From Phoronis australis (lineage: Eukaryota > Phoronida > Phoronidae), in NCBI GenBank assembly GCA_002633005.1, contig NMRA01000376.1:155564-217563 (forward strand): a stretch of 62,000 bases of DNA, in the 5' to 3' direction. Shown piece after piece: positions 34,201 through 43,815 of the stretch. Each line of letters begins with the position of its first letter. Positions within the stretch are counted from its first letter, which is position 1. The notes beneath the pieces were generated by a model. It ran no database searches. It was not told the DNA's origin and worked only from the letters and a program-made list of their open reading frames with translations. The position numbers and the translations under genes were made by a program.

Positions 34201-37200
34201 GTTCTCGTTTGCCTAAATACACAAACGTTCATAAGAGTTCGTGAATCTATTGCCAATAGACCATTTGCGAATTCAGAAGCAAAGTGGATTTTCTCTCCCA
34301 CTCGCATTGGCGTCATGGTGCCAACTACCCCAGACCCTTAACCCGAAAACGTTTACACCTCGAATTTAAGGAAAAAAACTTGGCACACTGGTACTTTTTG
34401 ACACGCTGAATCTCATCGGAGTCGGTTGCCCACATTTGAACTCAAGGTCACGGTCAAATCTCGAAAAACAAAATGGCCGCCAAGTAACACAATCTATGGT
34501 TGCTTGAGAGATGATAATATATTTTAAGGCTAGGTAATTAAATAGAAATGTATCAATATGACATTGTCACATACTTTCTTCATAATGTTAAGACCCCTCA
34601 TCTGCATAAATTCAATATGTCCGCCAGAATTTAACTAACCAACTGCAATTTTAACAAAGGTATCTATTTTGATCTGGTGCAAAACTAATAATACAAAAAC
34701 AAAATACGTTCTCTTACCAAATTTGGCGCTGCACACCGGGAATGCGTCTGGTGTCTGTAAACCTACACGCTGGTTTTCCATATGCTTGGCTACAGACTTT
34801 AGGCAGCGTAATGCAACAACATAGACATTTTGTCTCATTTTTCTGCTAAGTTTTGAAACCCACAACTTATCTGTTACGTACTATGAGATTTCCCTCTTCA
34901 TTACAGGCCGACACCGCGCTGTCTTTAGTGGGATCTCGTTCCTTCAACTTCCCTTTGGGATTTGAAGTAGAGCAGTTGTTAGCATTGCTGTTTGAGTCAT
35001 CAGTTTGCACAGCAATATTCTTCGTAATACTTCCGCTCCTCAATAACCGGAAAGTTGAATTCAAGTTCCACATGCGCCTAGGTAATACGCTTTTCCTCTT
35101 ATTTCAAGGTTGAACAATTTCAATCATTCAGTTGTACTTGCAATGAACATTATTGGAATCAAGTACTGTTGAGAGGTCCACACTCATGTTAGTGAGATGC
35201 ATTCCGCTCTCGCCGGCTACTAACTTTACAACATTTTGACATTGTGGCAACGAGCATTTGTGAACCTATAAAAAGCTGTACGTAGCAGTAATGATATCAG
35301 AAGCCAGGTTAAGATTTCCGAGAAGGTGACGTTTTACGGGTCGCAAAAAATTGATACGTGCGCATCCCAGAGCATAAGGATACGAGTGTAGTGTTTTCCA
35401 GAATTCAGGAAGTGTCAAACAGACGAAGGCGTCTGCTCGGTAAGATGGCAGTTGATTTTGGATATATGCTATCTGTTTACTAATGTCCACATAAAACTGA
35501 CCTTCTGGATGCTGGAAATACTAATCAAATGATGTGATCTTTACCCCCTGTTGACGGTGCTTCTTTCGGAGTGACACTGCTTTCCAACAATGCTTTATGT
35601 ATGTGACGTCATTGTCGCTAACATGAGTTTTGGTTTCCAGTCAAGGATGACAAAATCTTACATGGTGATGAGCACATTCGTTATACTCGGGTTTTGGGTA
35701 ATAGATACATTGACCTCAGGTTATTTGGTGAAGATCCTAGTTTAACGATATTGTCACACAACAGTTTTTTTCGAGTCTTTTGAGAAATTTTCTATTAATC
35801 GCTTACCTGTTGAATTGTGATTGATCCAATGGTCTCCAACATACCCAATATCGACGTATGAATGCCTGAGTTTCAAAAGATTCTGATTAGGGGTCCGGGT
35901 CTAAAATATCACACGTGAGGCCATGCATGTATCGGGGCCGGCGGGGTATTTATTTAAACCAAAACCCTTCACTGACCTTTGATACGTGTTTTTTCACCTG
36001 AAATCATGAATGCTTTAACTGGTGAATACTTGCCTCAATGTATGGTGTTGTAATTATAAAATATCGCAAAGCAATGTATATTCATCTTATCTTGAATATT
36101 TCATGAAAATCCACCTACAAATAATGGTTTTGCGGCGTTTTTAGTGATTGTAATCTGTGCTTAATTTCTTCTGAAAATTGAAATGGAACTGAGAAATATA
36201 GTTATAAAACGTGACAGTGAAAGAAGTCAATTTTCATGGAATAGACTCCTGGTGAAATAGTTATTTTAAATTTGCTGTCTCTCAGGCGTGGGATGCTTGC
36301 TGACAATGTGTGGTCTCATAGTGGGAATTGTGGTGGAGATTTTATACAACGCTGGCATTCTCCATCGGCTTCAGACGTACACCAAGTTTGAAGCGGTACA
36401 AATGTGCTTTTTCTACTTGAGCAATGCCATCATGCAGGTTACAGGTATGTCTGTAATTTTTTATTTTGTATTTTTTATGTTCAATGACGATTAACAGCCC
36501 GTTAGACACCAGAACAACTTACTCTTGACCTAGACTTTACAAAAGGATTGCTTTCTTCTGATTTTGAGATATCGCTAAATGCAATTAGAATTTGATGTTC
36601 AAATAAACACAATTCTCGAAAGTGTTTAGGCATTACCGTAACAATTTTTTGGTGTTATTAAAGTGGTCGTACTGGGCTGCGTGGCGTAGGCGCAAGATAC
36701 TCGGGAAAAAGCAAGCAGTCTAGCATTACAAAAAGTCAGGTTATCACGTTAGCTTTACTCATGATTGTCTTGCGTCTACGGAACAGAACCCTAGTTCATA
36801 TGGCCAATATCTTTTGTTTATGCAAATATTTGTAGTATTGTCGCAAGCATTGCTGTGCATTGCTCTGTGATTTACTAGAGGGCACGGCACCAGCAAATTA
36901 AAGCCAGCTAAGAATGTTAAATATCGCGATTTCAACAGTTCATACTATGTCTTCACTGCAACTTGTAAGATGGCTTGAGCTTTTCAAACCAAAATTCATT
37001 AACTTAAAGGGCATTGTCGACTTTAGAGCCAAAAACGCATTTTAGGGATTATTATTAGATGGGGAAATGGCATTCTACCGTATTCAGAACCCCATTCAAG
37101 ACAGTTGTAATCGGCCTTTTGTTGTTTGTGCTGGGATCTCGCGGTCACTAACGGAATAGGGCACGATAAGTCATCAATTTCACCTATCATTCGACGGGCC

Positions 37201-39438
37201 TACATTTGAGTGATTAAACTTGCGTTTCCTTATTTTTCTAAGGCTTTGCTAGGACTATCTGGTTAGCCCAATACATTTTTAAATAAAACAACAACATTCC
37301 GTTGAAATTAGGCTTCGAGGTTGCTTGTCTTTACTGTTCAAGTACGCTTATAATATTCGGCTCAACGACAGAACCTTTGCGGGGCTACTGGATTTTATGC
37401 CGCGCCTCATCTTATTTCAGTAAAATTGCTTTTCTCGTCGAGAATGTCACTTTAACCTCTCCAACATCTTTGCTGTTAATAGTTGATATGGTGACTATAT
37501 TTCTTTAGTTAGCTTCGTAATAGGTTCTTAAACTGAAATATAGCAAGTAACTCTACGTTTTCATTCTTCTCAGGTTACAAATACGCCTTCCTTGAATCAC
37601 TTCGCGGCGTTGAGGACATATTTATCGGACTTTTGCAATGTACACAAGGGGTTGGTTTGTTCCTCGGGTCAATCTTCATTGCACTTTGTGAGTACATATA
37701 ATTAGAGTCGATTGTGTCAACTGTCTCCACTGAGATTTCCCCCCATAATATTTTTCAGCAACACTCCACGATTTTCAGTCAACGTTAACGTTGTTCAATA
37801 AGTTACTTGGGCATTGTATGGATTGTTCATCTACAGTTTGTCTTCTGTATCTGCTATTGAGCAGGAGAAGTCCAAATACCCCGGCCACTATTACGCCCAA
37901 CGCTACACCAGAGGCTTCTGGGCTTAAAATTGCTCAGCGATAATCATTTATACTGTGTTCACAACCACAACTAGAGTTAATCGAGAGTTGCAATCAAGTA
38001 TTCTGCCTATCTAAGTATAAATTTGTCTATTGAAAAACTACACATTTTCAAGAATTAATGATTCAAAGTATATATATAAAACACAAAAAGTAACCGAAAT
38101 CGGTCTTCGAATCGTATAAATTGGTTCGTGATAATTGGGTTTGCGTACGTCAAAATTCTGCCACATTTCCTTGTATGATATCATGGGATGCGCATCAATA
38201 TAGATTGCAGTTGTTTACAGGAAACGAAGGCGTTGAACTAAATTGTTACATGTTTGTATGTAAATGACACAATTTGGTACATTGACATCGCTAAGAAAAA
38301 GTTTAGTTCTTTTTGAGTATCGAGCAAACGATTTTTACAAACCTGTTGACATTTTATTATTTCTTAGTTTTCTTTAAGTCCAGTTTGAAATCATTTATTT
38401 TGTGGTGCACTATCAAAAATTCTAAAGGTGAGTTTATGAAGATCTATGTCATACTGTAAGAGCATTGGTTTGTTTTAAGTTTTATTTGATGAGGCGTACG
38501 CGAAAATGAACCTGAAAGAGCCTCTTGCAGTTTTTGAAACTATAAAAGCAGCTCTCATTTGAAACATCTCAAACATTGTTTCTTGAATACAAAAATGCTG
38601 CAAGAACTACACTTCACTTGCAGAACCTAATGTTTAGTTTTCAAATATTAAAGTGTCTTTGTAGTTTCTATGGATTGTAAAGTCACTACTGGGGTTATTG
38701 AAGACAACAATAAAATATTGTAAGAGGTACACTTGCAGAGCATAGAAATTAGCATTTTTCAAAATTAATGATAGACCGCAATAGTGGACAGCTCATGTTA
38801 GTTTCTTACTGCAGTGAATTAAATTGACTTCAACTACTTGACTTATAAGGAAAGTTATCTCTGTTCAATAATCTTCACCAGATGAGACATGTCCTGTAAG
38901 TAACGCAAAATATATGGAAATGAGCTGTCTGGTCTGGCTTGATATTGAGGCGATACAAGCGGGTATTCAATGTAAATGTCAAGTTCTTGTGACCGTTCCG
39001 TGGACGTAAGACACTCGTGAGATAAGATACTGTGATCACGTGTCTTGTTGCTAATGAATACCGATATCTCGCGAATTTGACTAGAGCGCTTTTGCGTTTT
39101 CGCGAGTTTTTGCGTCTACGGAACGCTAGCTAATATTAATGCAGACAGTGGGTGCAATTTCGCTGATCATTTCAGGGAATTGGAGAATACGGGAGCGAGT
39201 TTGGTACTTCGTATCGCTCACCTCTATATTGGGCGTCATATTTATTTTGGTAGCCGTTTTATCTACACGTCACGAAGTACTTCAGTTGCGCCTAACGGAG
39301 AATGATAACGAGGACGAGAATGAGGGACCGTCTTCAACACAGACACAGTCGAGTGCAAACAAAGAAGAAGGAGAAGTCAGAGAGGACTCGCCCCTCAGCG
39401 AAGGACGTTCCACATGTAGCATGTACGATACCCTGTGA
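30881..39438 (+). CDS. Gene B: divergent SLC15/POT-like transporter, tandem paralogue of gene A
   Basis: Exons 30881-31238, 31435-31533, 32122-32228, 32780-32916, 33127-33311, 33791-34005, 34907-35081, 36286-36444, 37574-37687 and 39176-39438 join in one frame of about 603 aa. Intron phases match gene A at every junction. TM1 has ILLERTAE (Glu88-Arg89). TM2-3 have ALVTCCFTGRV, again Cys for the signature Asp. TM4 keeps more of the POT pattern (AIGTATMKTSV for IGTGGIKPxV) and runs into LFTWTFMLTCHGDTFSY, with Cys for Asn in the second signature. The last exon gives TM12 and an acidic, Gln/Ser-rich tail. A second phase-compatible last exon lies at 37759-37943. The likely role is a proton-linked peptide or histidine carrier in endolysosomal or plasma membrane, by family only; missing residues make activity doubtful. 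Confidence 0.7.
31435..31533 (+). CDS. Gene B exon 2 (TM2-TM3 PTR2 signature)
   Basis: Acceptor CTTTTCAG, donor GTGAGC, 99 nt, phase 1 to 1. It encodes VNYFSPIFGALVTCCFTGRV, aligned without gaps to gene A exon 2. Confidence 0.75.
32122..32228 (+). CDS. Gene B exon 3
   Basis: Acceptor CCTTCTAG, donor GTAAGT, phase 1 to 0. It encodes GTSILMADCSTS through CGWSS and was identified by alignment with gene A exon 3. Confidence 0.6.
32780..32916 (+). CDS. Gene B exon 4 (TM4)
   Basis: Acceptor ATTTCCAG, donor CTG|GTAATC, phase 0 to 2. It encodes ELATIPLVTFAIGTATMKTS and LIEKLFTW. The Ala-Ile-Gly-Thr and Met-Lys recall the POT TM4 IGTGGIK block. Confidence 0.68.
33127..33311 (+). CDS. Gene B exon 5 (TM5-TM6)
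   Basis: Acceptor ATGTTTCAG, donor GTAAAT, phase 2 to 1. It encodes TFMLTCHGDTFSYILRMAFV, TM6 and VFKRQPTK, parallel to KRPGNK of gene A. Confidence 0.7.
33791..34005 (+). CDS. Gene B exon 6 (basic loop, TM7)
   Basis: Acceptor TGTTTTCAG, donor GAG|GTAAGA, phase 1 to 0. It encodes a very basic linker (RLMKRRFTSCYHCIIRRK) and TM7 ending YSWVYQE, the family Tyr-x2-Tyr-x-Gln position. Confidence 0.7.
34907..35081 (+). CDS. Gene B exon 7 (loop and TM8)
   Basis: Acceptor CATTACAG, donor GTAATA, phase 0 to 1. It encodes ADTALSLVGSRSFNFPLGFE, then a hydrophobic helix ending FFVILPLLNNRKVEF. Confidence 0.68.
36286..36444 (+). CDS. Gene B exon 8 (TM9-TM10)
   Basis: Acceptor GTCTCTCAG, donor GTATGT, phase 1 to 1. 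It encodes GVGCLLTMCGLIVGIVVEIL and CFFYLSNAIMQVTG, aligned to gene A exon 8. Confidence 0.72.
37574..37687 (+). CDS. Gene B exon 9 (TM11)
   Basis: Acceptor TTCTCAG, donor CTTT|GTGAGT, 114 nt, phase 1 to 1. It encodes YKYAFLESLRGVEDIFIGLL and GVGLFLGSIFIAL. It is the best conserved exon between the two genes. Confidence 0.78.
37759..37943 (+). CDS. Gene B alternative last exon 10a
   Basis: Acceptor TATTTTTCAG after a 71-nt intron, phase 1 as required by exon 9, open to TAA at 37941-37943. It encodes a moderately hydrophobic segment (STVCLLYLLLSRRS) and a Pro/Thr-rich tail ending LKIAQR. It would give a 577-residue protein. It is less similar to gene A exon 10 than the exon at 39176. It may be an alternative 3' end or a chance open frame. 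Confidence 0.4.
39176..39438 (+). CDS. Gene B last exon 10b (TM12, C-tail, stop)
   Basis: Acceptor CATTTCAG, phase 1, stop TGA at 39436-39438. It encodes RIRERVWYFVSLTSILGVIF, the end of TM12 with Ser-Thr-Arg-His (compare Ser-Arg-Tyr-His in gene A), and a tail rich in Glu, Asp, Ser and Gln ending CSMYDTL. Confidence 0.68.
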
Positions 39439-39460
39439 TAAAAAATGCTCGCTGTGGTAA

Positions 39461-39466
39461 ATTAAA
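39461..39466 (+). terminator. Polyadenylation signal ATTAAA of gene B
   Basis: ATTAAA lies 23 bp after the stop; an AATAAA follows at 39683-39688. Either could serve gene B. Confidence 0.4.
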
Positions 39467-40095
39467 GCCGCATACAGCACCAATGTAAAAGACATTAAGG
39501 GAAATCCCTCTGCCTGATTCAACTTGGAAAAAAAACAAGTTTCAGACTGAAAAAATAGACGACAAGGCAATTCACGAGTGCAGTAGTGCAAATCTGCAAA
39601 GGCTTATAACTTGTCTATTTCACAAAAAAATGTTACTTTTTAAATTTGGGCTATGCATGCAGCAAAATATGTGAGAATTTCAAATAAATTTAATTTCTTT
39701 ATACTAATAGTTGTTGTGCCTTCTGGTGAATAACGCCGTCTGGAAGGCTGTGGCCATGCACTGCTTGTTTAGGTGCAGCCCTCAAACACATCAAATCTCC
39801 CTACAAAATTTTCCTATAATGCAACGCCCTATTGTTTGTCAACCTACACACTCAGTGATTCTGTGAATATCACTACTTGCACACGTTGGGGGTGCTGCAA
39901 AAATTATTGTTGTGCATTTTTGTTTAAGACACAATGCCTCATTTAAGTATCAATTTTAATATCGGAAAGCGCGCGCGCTCCAAACATGCAGAACCATTCG
40001 TAGTTTGGGAACAACACCTCATTTTCAAGCGTAATTGCGAATTCGTGAAGTAGTGAATATTATCCCATACGCGTTGAATCTGTCGAGGGAAATAC

Positions 40096-40603
40096 GGCCA
40101 TGTAATAAAGTTTTCCGTATTCACCTCCCGCACTACTTCAACAGTGACCTCTGACATGCAAAGTTCAAAAGATAGGTCAATGTTGACTCGACGTCTTCAG
40201 CCGGTTCGATCATCAAACTTTCCAAATATAGTTTAAAGTAATACAGTTGCAGCAGTGTAACTAACACTCGACAGGTAACCAGGCCCTAAACGTAAAATCT
40301 GGAACAAAACCGTTAATTGTAAGACACTTATGTCTCAGTTTTCAATTGCTGAATACTATATCGTCTGTAACTCAGGCGCCGATTCCCAGGAAACTAAAAT
40401 ATCAAATGTTGTTTTTAACAATTTCAGGAGATGTTACAAGTTCACTGCACAGTTGCCGTTGTTTTCATCTTTGTTACCTCTTTTTAAGAATTAAATCGTT
40501 ACTTTTAAAACTGTTTCTTTTACAAGAGAAAACTTGCAACCTAACGCGCAAGTACATACATATAGGGTGTGATCAGCCATGTGAACAGCAGGGTGAAGTA
40601 TTC
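40096..40603 (+). repeat. Dispersed repeat copy 2, left piece
   Basis: It matches 24131-24600 in the same orientation, starting GGCCATGTAATAAAG and ending near GGGTGAAGTATTC. The match resumes at 41601 after an insertion of about 1 kb. Confidence 0.72.
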
Positions 40604-40773
40604 TTAATGTCCTTGTCTCACGCGTTGTTAACCCTTATTACATGGTTAGAAGATGTTATAAGGAACCAAGAAGTACCTACCCCATAACTAATACACGATC
40701 CGTACTCGAAAACAGTTTAAATGAACGCGCCACTCACGATTCGCACCCGAAGAAACACCGCCATTTTGAACTT

Positions 40774-40816
40774 GCCGCGAACCCGGAAGTACAAATTGTA
40801 CTTCCGGGTTCGCGGC
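40774..40816. repeat. 43-bp perfect palindrome with two ETS-type sites
   Basis: The arms are 21 bp around a single A: the left arm starts GCCGCGAACCCGGAAGT and the right arm is its exact reverse complement. Each arm carries CCGGAAGT, the consensus of ETS/GABP factors, facing the other across 9-11 bp. Confidence 0.85.
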
Positions 40817-41187
40817 ATTCATTCAGGAACCCAGGCCGAGAAAACGCCGTCAGTGCCACACGAGCAGTGCCTGTACTGTTACCAGCCAGCAAACGAGGAT
40901 AAAATGATCGACAGCGCGCCTTAATTTTAATAAAATCAAACTACAGACAATTTTATCGAATTTGCTGAAGAAATGTGGCGAATAAATTTTGACAGAAATT
41001 ATTTTGCCAGACTCGGGACCGCAGCCTATCGGACCCGGTGCGGATCGAGACCAGACACTGGCGAACGGTAAATGCATGCGGTTGCAAGCTGTTTTGTCGA
41101 AGTAAAATGGTCAAATGATAAATGCTGCATATATTCAAGGGTAGTTTCAGATACTTGCATGAAATTACGGGCTGGTTAGTCCTGTGT

Positions 41188-41239
41188 NNNNNNNNNNNNN
41201 NNNNNNNNNNNNNNNNNNNNNNNNNNNNNNNNNNNNNNN
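41188..41239. other. Assembly gap (52 N)
   Basis: A run of N. The predicted ORF crossing it is not meaningful. Confidence 0.95.
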
Positions 41240-41600
41240 AAAATCAACGACCACAAACTACAAACTATAAATACACTACATATGCAAACGAATCACGATA
41301 TATTACTAATAAAACAAAATAATGAAAACTTTTCGAGCAAGCCATAGCACATTCAGTTACAAGGAAAAAATGGCGGCGTTCAGGACAAGTTCCTGAACTG
41401 ATGAGCCGGAAATGTGGATACGGAAATAACCGATGACAACCGGTAATCATACGCTCAGAGAAAAGGGTCAAATACGGTTGAAAAATCGCTTTTGGCAAGA
41501 AAGGCGAAAAGAATGTAAAGAAAGGGTGTCGAAAATAAGATTTTATGTAGTAAGTATTTTCGGATACTAGAACCACATGGGCAGTTTGCAACAAGGACTT

Positions 41601-41755
41601 TAAAACCTGCCGAAAAAAATGTACGAAACTTAGGAATTCGAAGCGCATGGGATAAATACAAATTCGGTCGAGGTCGATACGCGGAATAATGTCTCGTGGG
41701 AAATTACTTCATGTACGCTACTCTCGGTACGTTTTGTGTATGTATCGTTTCAAAG
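41601..41755 (+). repeat. Dispersed repeat copy 2, right piece
   Basis: Matches 24606-24796: GAAACTTAGGAATTCGAAGC, GGAATAATGTCTCGTGGGA and CTCTCGGTACGTTTTGTGTA are shared. Confidence 0.72.
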
Positions 41756-43503
41756 TTCTGAACATTTTTGTTTATTAGTACACTGCATAATAATTAAACT
41801 TGGAAGGAAAATATGTGACATAATTCATGATGAAGACCGCTTGTAAACCGACAGCGGCATGCGATCGAGATTCGATTTTCTGCTCCAGTTGAAGTCAAAT
41901 GTCTCGGTCCTGCAGCGGCCGATGGTCTCCAGTTAATTGTAGTTCGATGGGTCTTCTGGATTACAAATCCCAGCATGAGTTCAACAAAATCTGATAACTC
42001 TCGCACAATTTCCTCTTGTCGTTCGATTTATTTCGTGATCAATGTAAACGCGACCGCTTTTCTGTGACTCGCTTAAGCTGAGCTGCTGGCCTACATTTAA
42101 CTCCACCTACAGTGAATCACGTGATCAGCTTTGGACAGACAACGCTCTTCAAGTTTCAGTGTTTGAAATACGATAATTACTTATTTACACTTTGATAAAT
42201 TCAATTTTATTTTGAAAAATAAACTAAAGCAACTGTCACAACCGTATATCATAGTTTGGAATACAAATTGAGAACAAAGCGGTGAGTTTGACATAGGAAC
42301 CAGTAAGATACTGATTCCAATGTTTGACTGTTGACATAATTGCGTTTTTCAGCGATTGATGTTAAAACACGATTGCAAACTTCGGAACACGGTATTGACA
42401 AATACACTTAAGAAAGAAACTTGAATGCATATAGGTTTTCCCACATACACAGGAATGCTACTGCCATATGCTTTCGAGAATTCATTTCATCCGGGAATGT
42501 CCCAACCAAAGTGAAGGTCAAGAGCGTTTGAAATCTTGTCTCCATCGTGAATTTGTGATTTTGGGGGAGAAAAATACACTGTGAGGTCACTTTTGGTACC
42601 TGTTTATTACTTGGATATACCAATGGCTTCGTTAATTTTTTTTTGACCTAGAGAAACTCCATTCACTCCTTCTACAACATATGCCCTTAGGTTAATATCT
42701 CGATTCGAGAAATGACGTCAGAAGTGAACCAAAAAAATTTAGTCATATTAAACAAACCTGTTGATATAGTTCTTACCTGAAGGAGCCCGTGATTTGGAAA
42801 CGGTACGGTAGTCGTACATATATAAGTATGCCCTCACCTTTGCGACACCAGAAGGAGAATGCCACCCAAAAAACAACCTTTTTGTATCAATTTAGATCGA
42901 GTAGTTCTGCTCGATTACCGCACGTTCGGTTGCGTTACCTGACACCTGACGGCAGACAGAGGTGTTGAAGTTATCCAATGACGTCATTGGTTTCACAGTC
43001 ATGCAGTCTGTTCAGCAGTTCACAACACCGGTTACTGGTGTCAGCTTATCACTCGAATTCATCGTTTAACACCAATAAATCATCAAACTTCGATGTAAAA
43101 CCCTTAAAAATACACCGAGTTCTTATAACCGTAGCCTACAAAGTTCGGCAGGCCAATTTACCAAGGTTCGTAGCAGGAGTTTGAGATCTGTTCGGAGATA
43201 TATTCGAAGTATTCTTCTGTGAAATACAGACAGAAGAACCTATAGATCTTTGTTGTTTATACTTGTGATTTTTTGAGTTCTAAACACATAAAACGCTTGT
43301 TATCCCGGCCAGTGGCTCGGAACCCGATCAGGCCCGTCGCGGCCGCCGGGCTGGCACGAACATAAACGGCCAGCTTGAATTGGAAACTAAACCTCAAGTC
43401 ACGAAAAGACTATAATAGTGAGCCAAAGAATAATTCATTTTGAAACAGAACGCAGAATAATAAACGTCTGCATGACAACTCATTTCGAACCGGAATACAC
43501 TGA
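41756..43503. other. Gene-free stretch
   Basis: No coding exon, RNA or repeat structure could be supported between the repeat piece and the THAP relic. Confidence 0.45.
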
Positions 43504-43815
43504 TCAAGAAATACTAGAGAGGCGCCGTGAACATACACAGGCAACGGAACGTATGGATAGTTCCTTGGTAAGCCGGAATTCGTCAGAGAAATGACTGTCG
43601 ACGAAATTCCGGCCACAGACCCGGAGATGTTTCACGGTCTCATACTTGCTATTAACAGCGTACCTTTCTTTCTTCACTACCGCGAGCCACTTCTTAAGCA
43701 GTTCGGGCTCTCGAGGAAGTCGAAAAAACGATATATCCATTTTCTTCGCAGCTTCATAGTTCGCACAAGCGGGAACGATGCACCGCAATATAGCGGCATT
43801 CACTCTGCAGACTAA
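43504..43815 (-). pseudogene. THAP-type zinc-finger relic or exon
   Basis: The minus-strand frame contains RCIVPACAN (Cys-x4-Cys), FFRLPREPELLKKWLAVVKK with the conserved Pro and Trp, and HLRVCGRNFVDSHF, 49 residues after the second Cys. This is the THAP C2CH layout, but the last zinc ligand reads Cys-x2-Asn where the family has His. The frame ends with TGA at 43504; the AVPT-type end is missing, and another frame reads on, suggesting a frameshift. No in-frame ATG lies before the first Cys, so it is an internal exon or a dead fragment. THAP domains bind DNA and are found in P-like transposases and in host regulators. Confidence 0.65.

Larger units (their letters stand above)
40604..41600. mobile_element. 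Insertion inside dispersed repeat copy 2
   Basis: Copy 1 runs without a break at this point (24600-24620), so these about 1000 bp were inserted or otherwise acquired here. They contain a 43-bp palindrome (40774-40816) and the N gap (41188-41239). I see no transposase. Because of the gap the right side is uncertain. Confidence 0.45.

Noticed and set aside
37312-37508. Open hydrophobic segment in gene B intron 8 after an ATTAG acceptor, starting GFEVACLYCSS
   Set aside because: It begins with the right phase for a duplicate exon 8, but has no donor giving phase 1 and no convincing alignment beyond the first residues.
41122-41322. ORF containing unknown residues
   Set aside because: It crosses the N gap.
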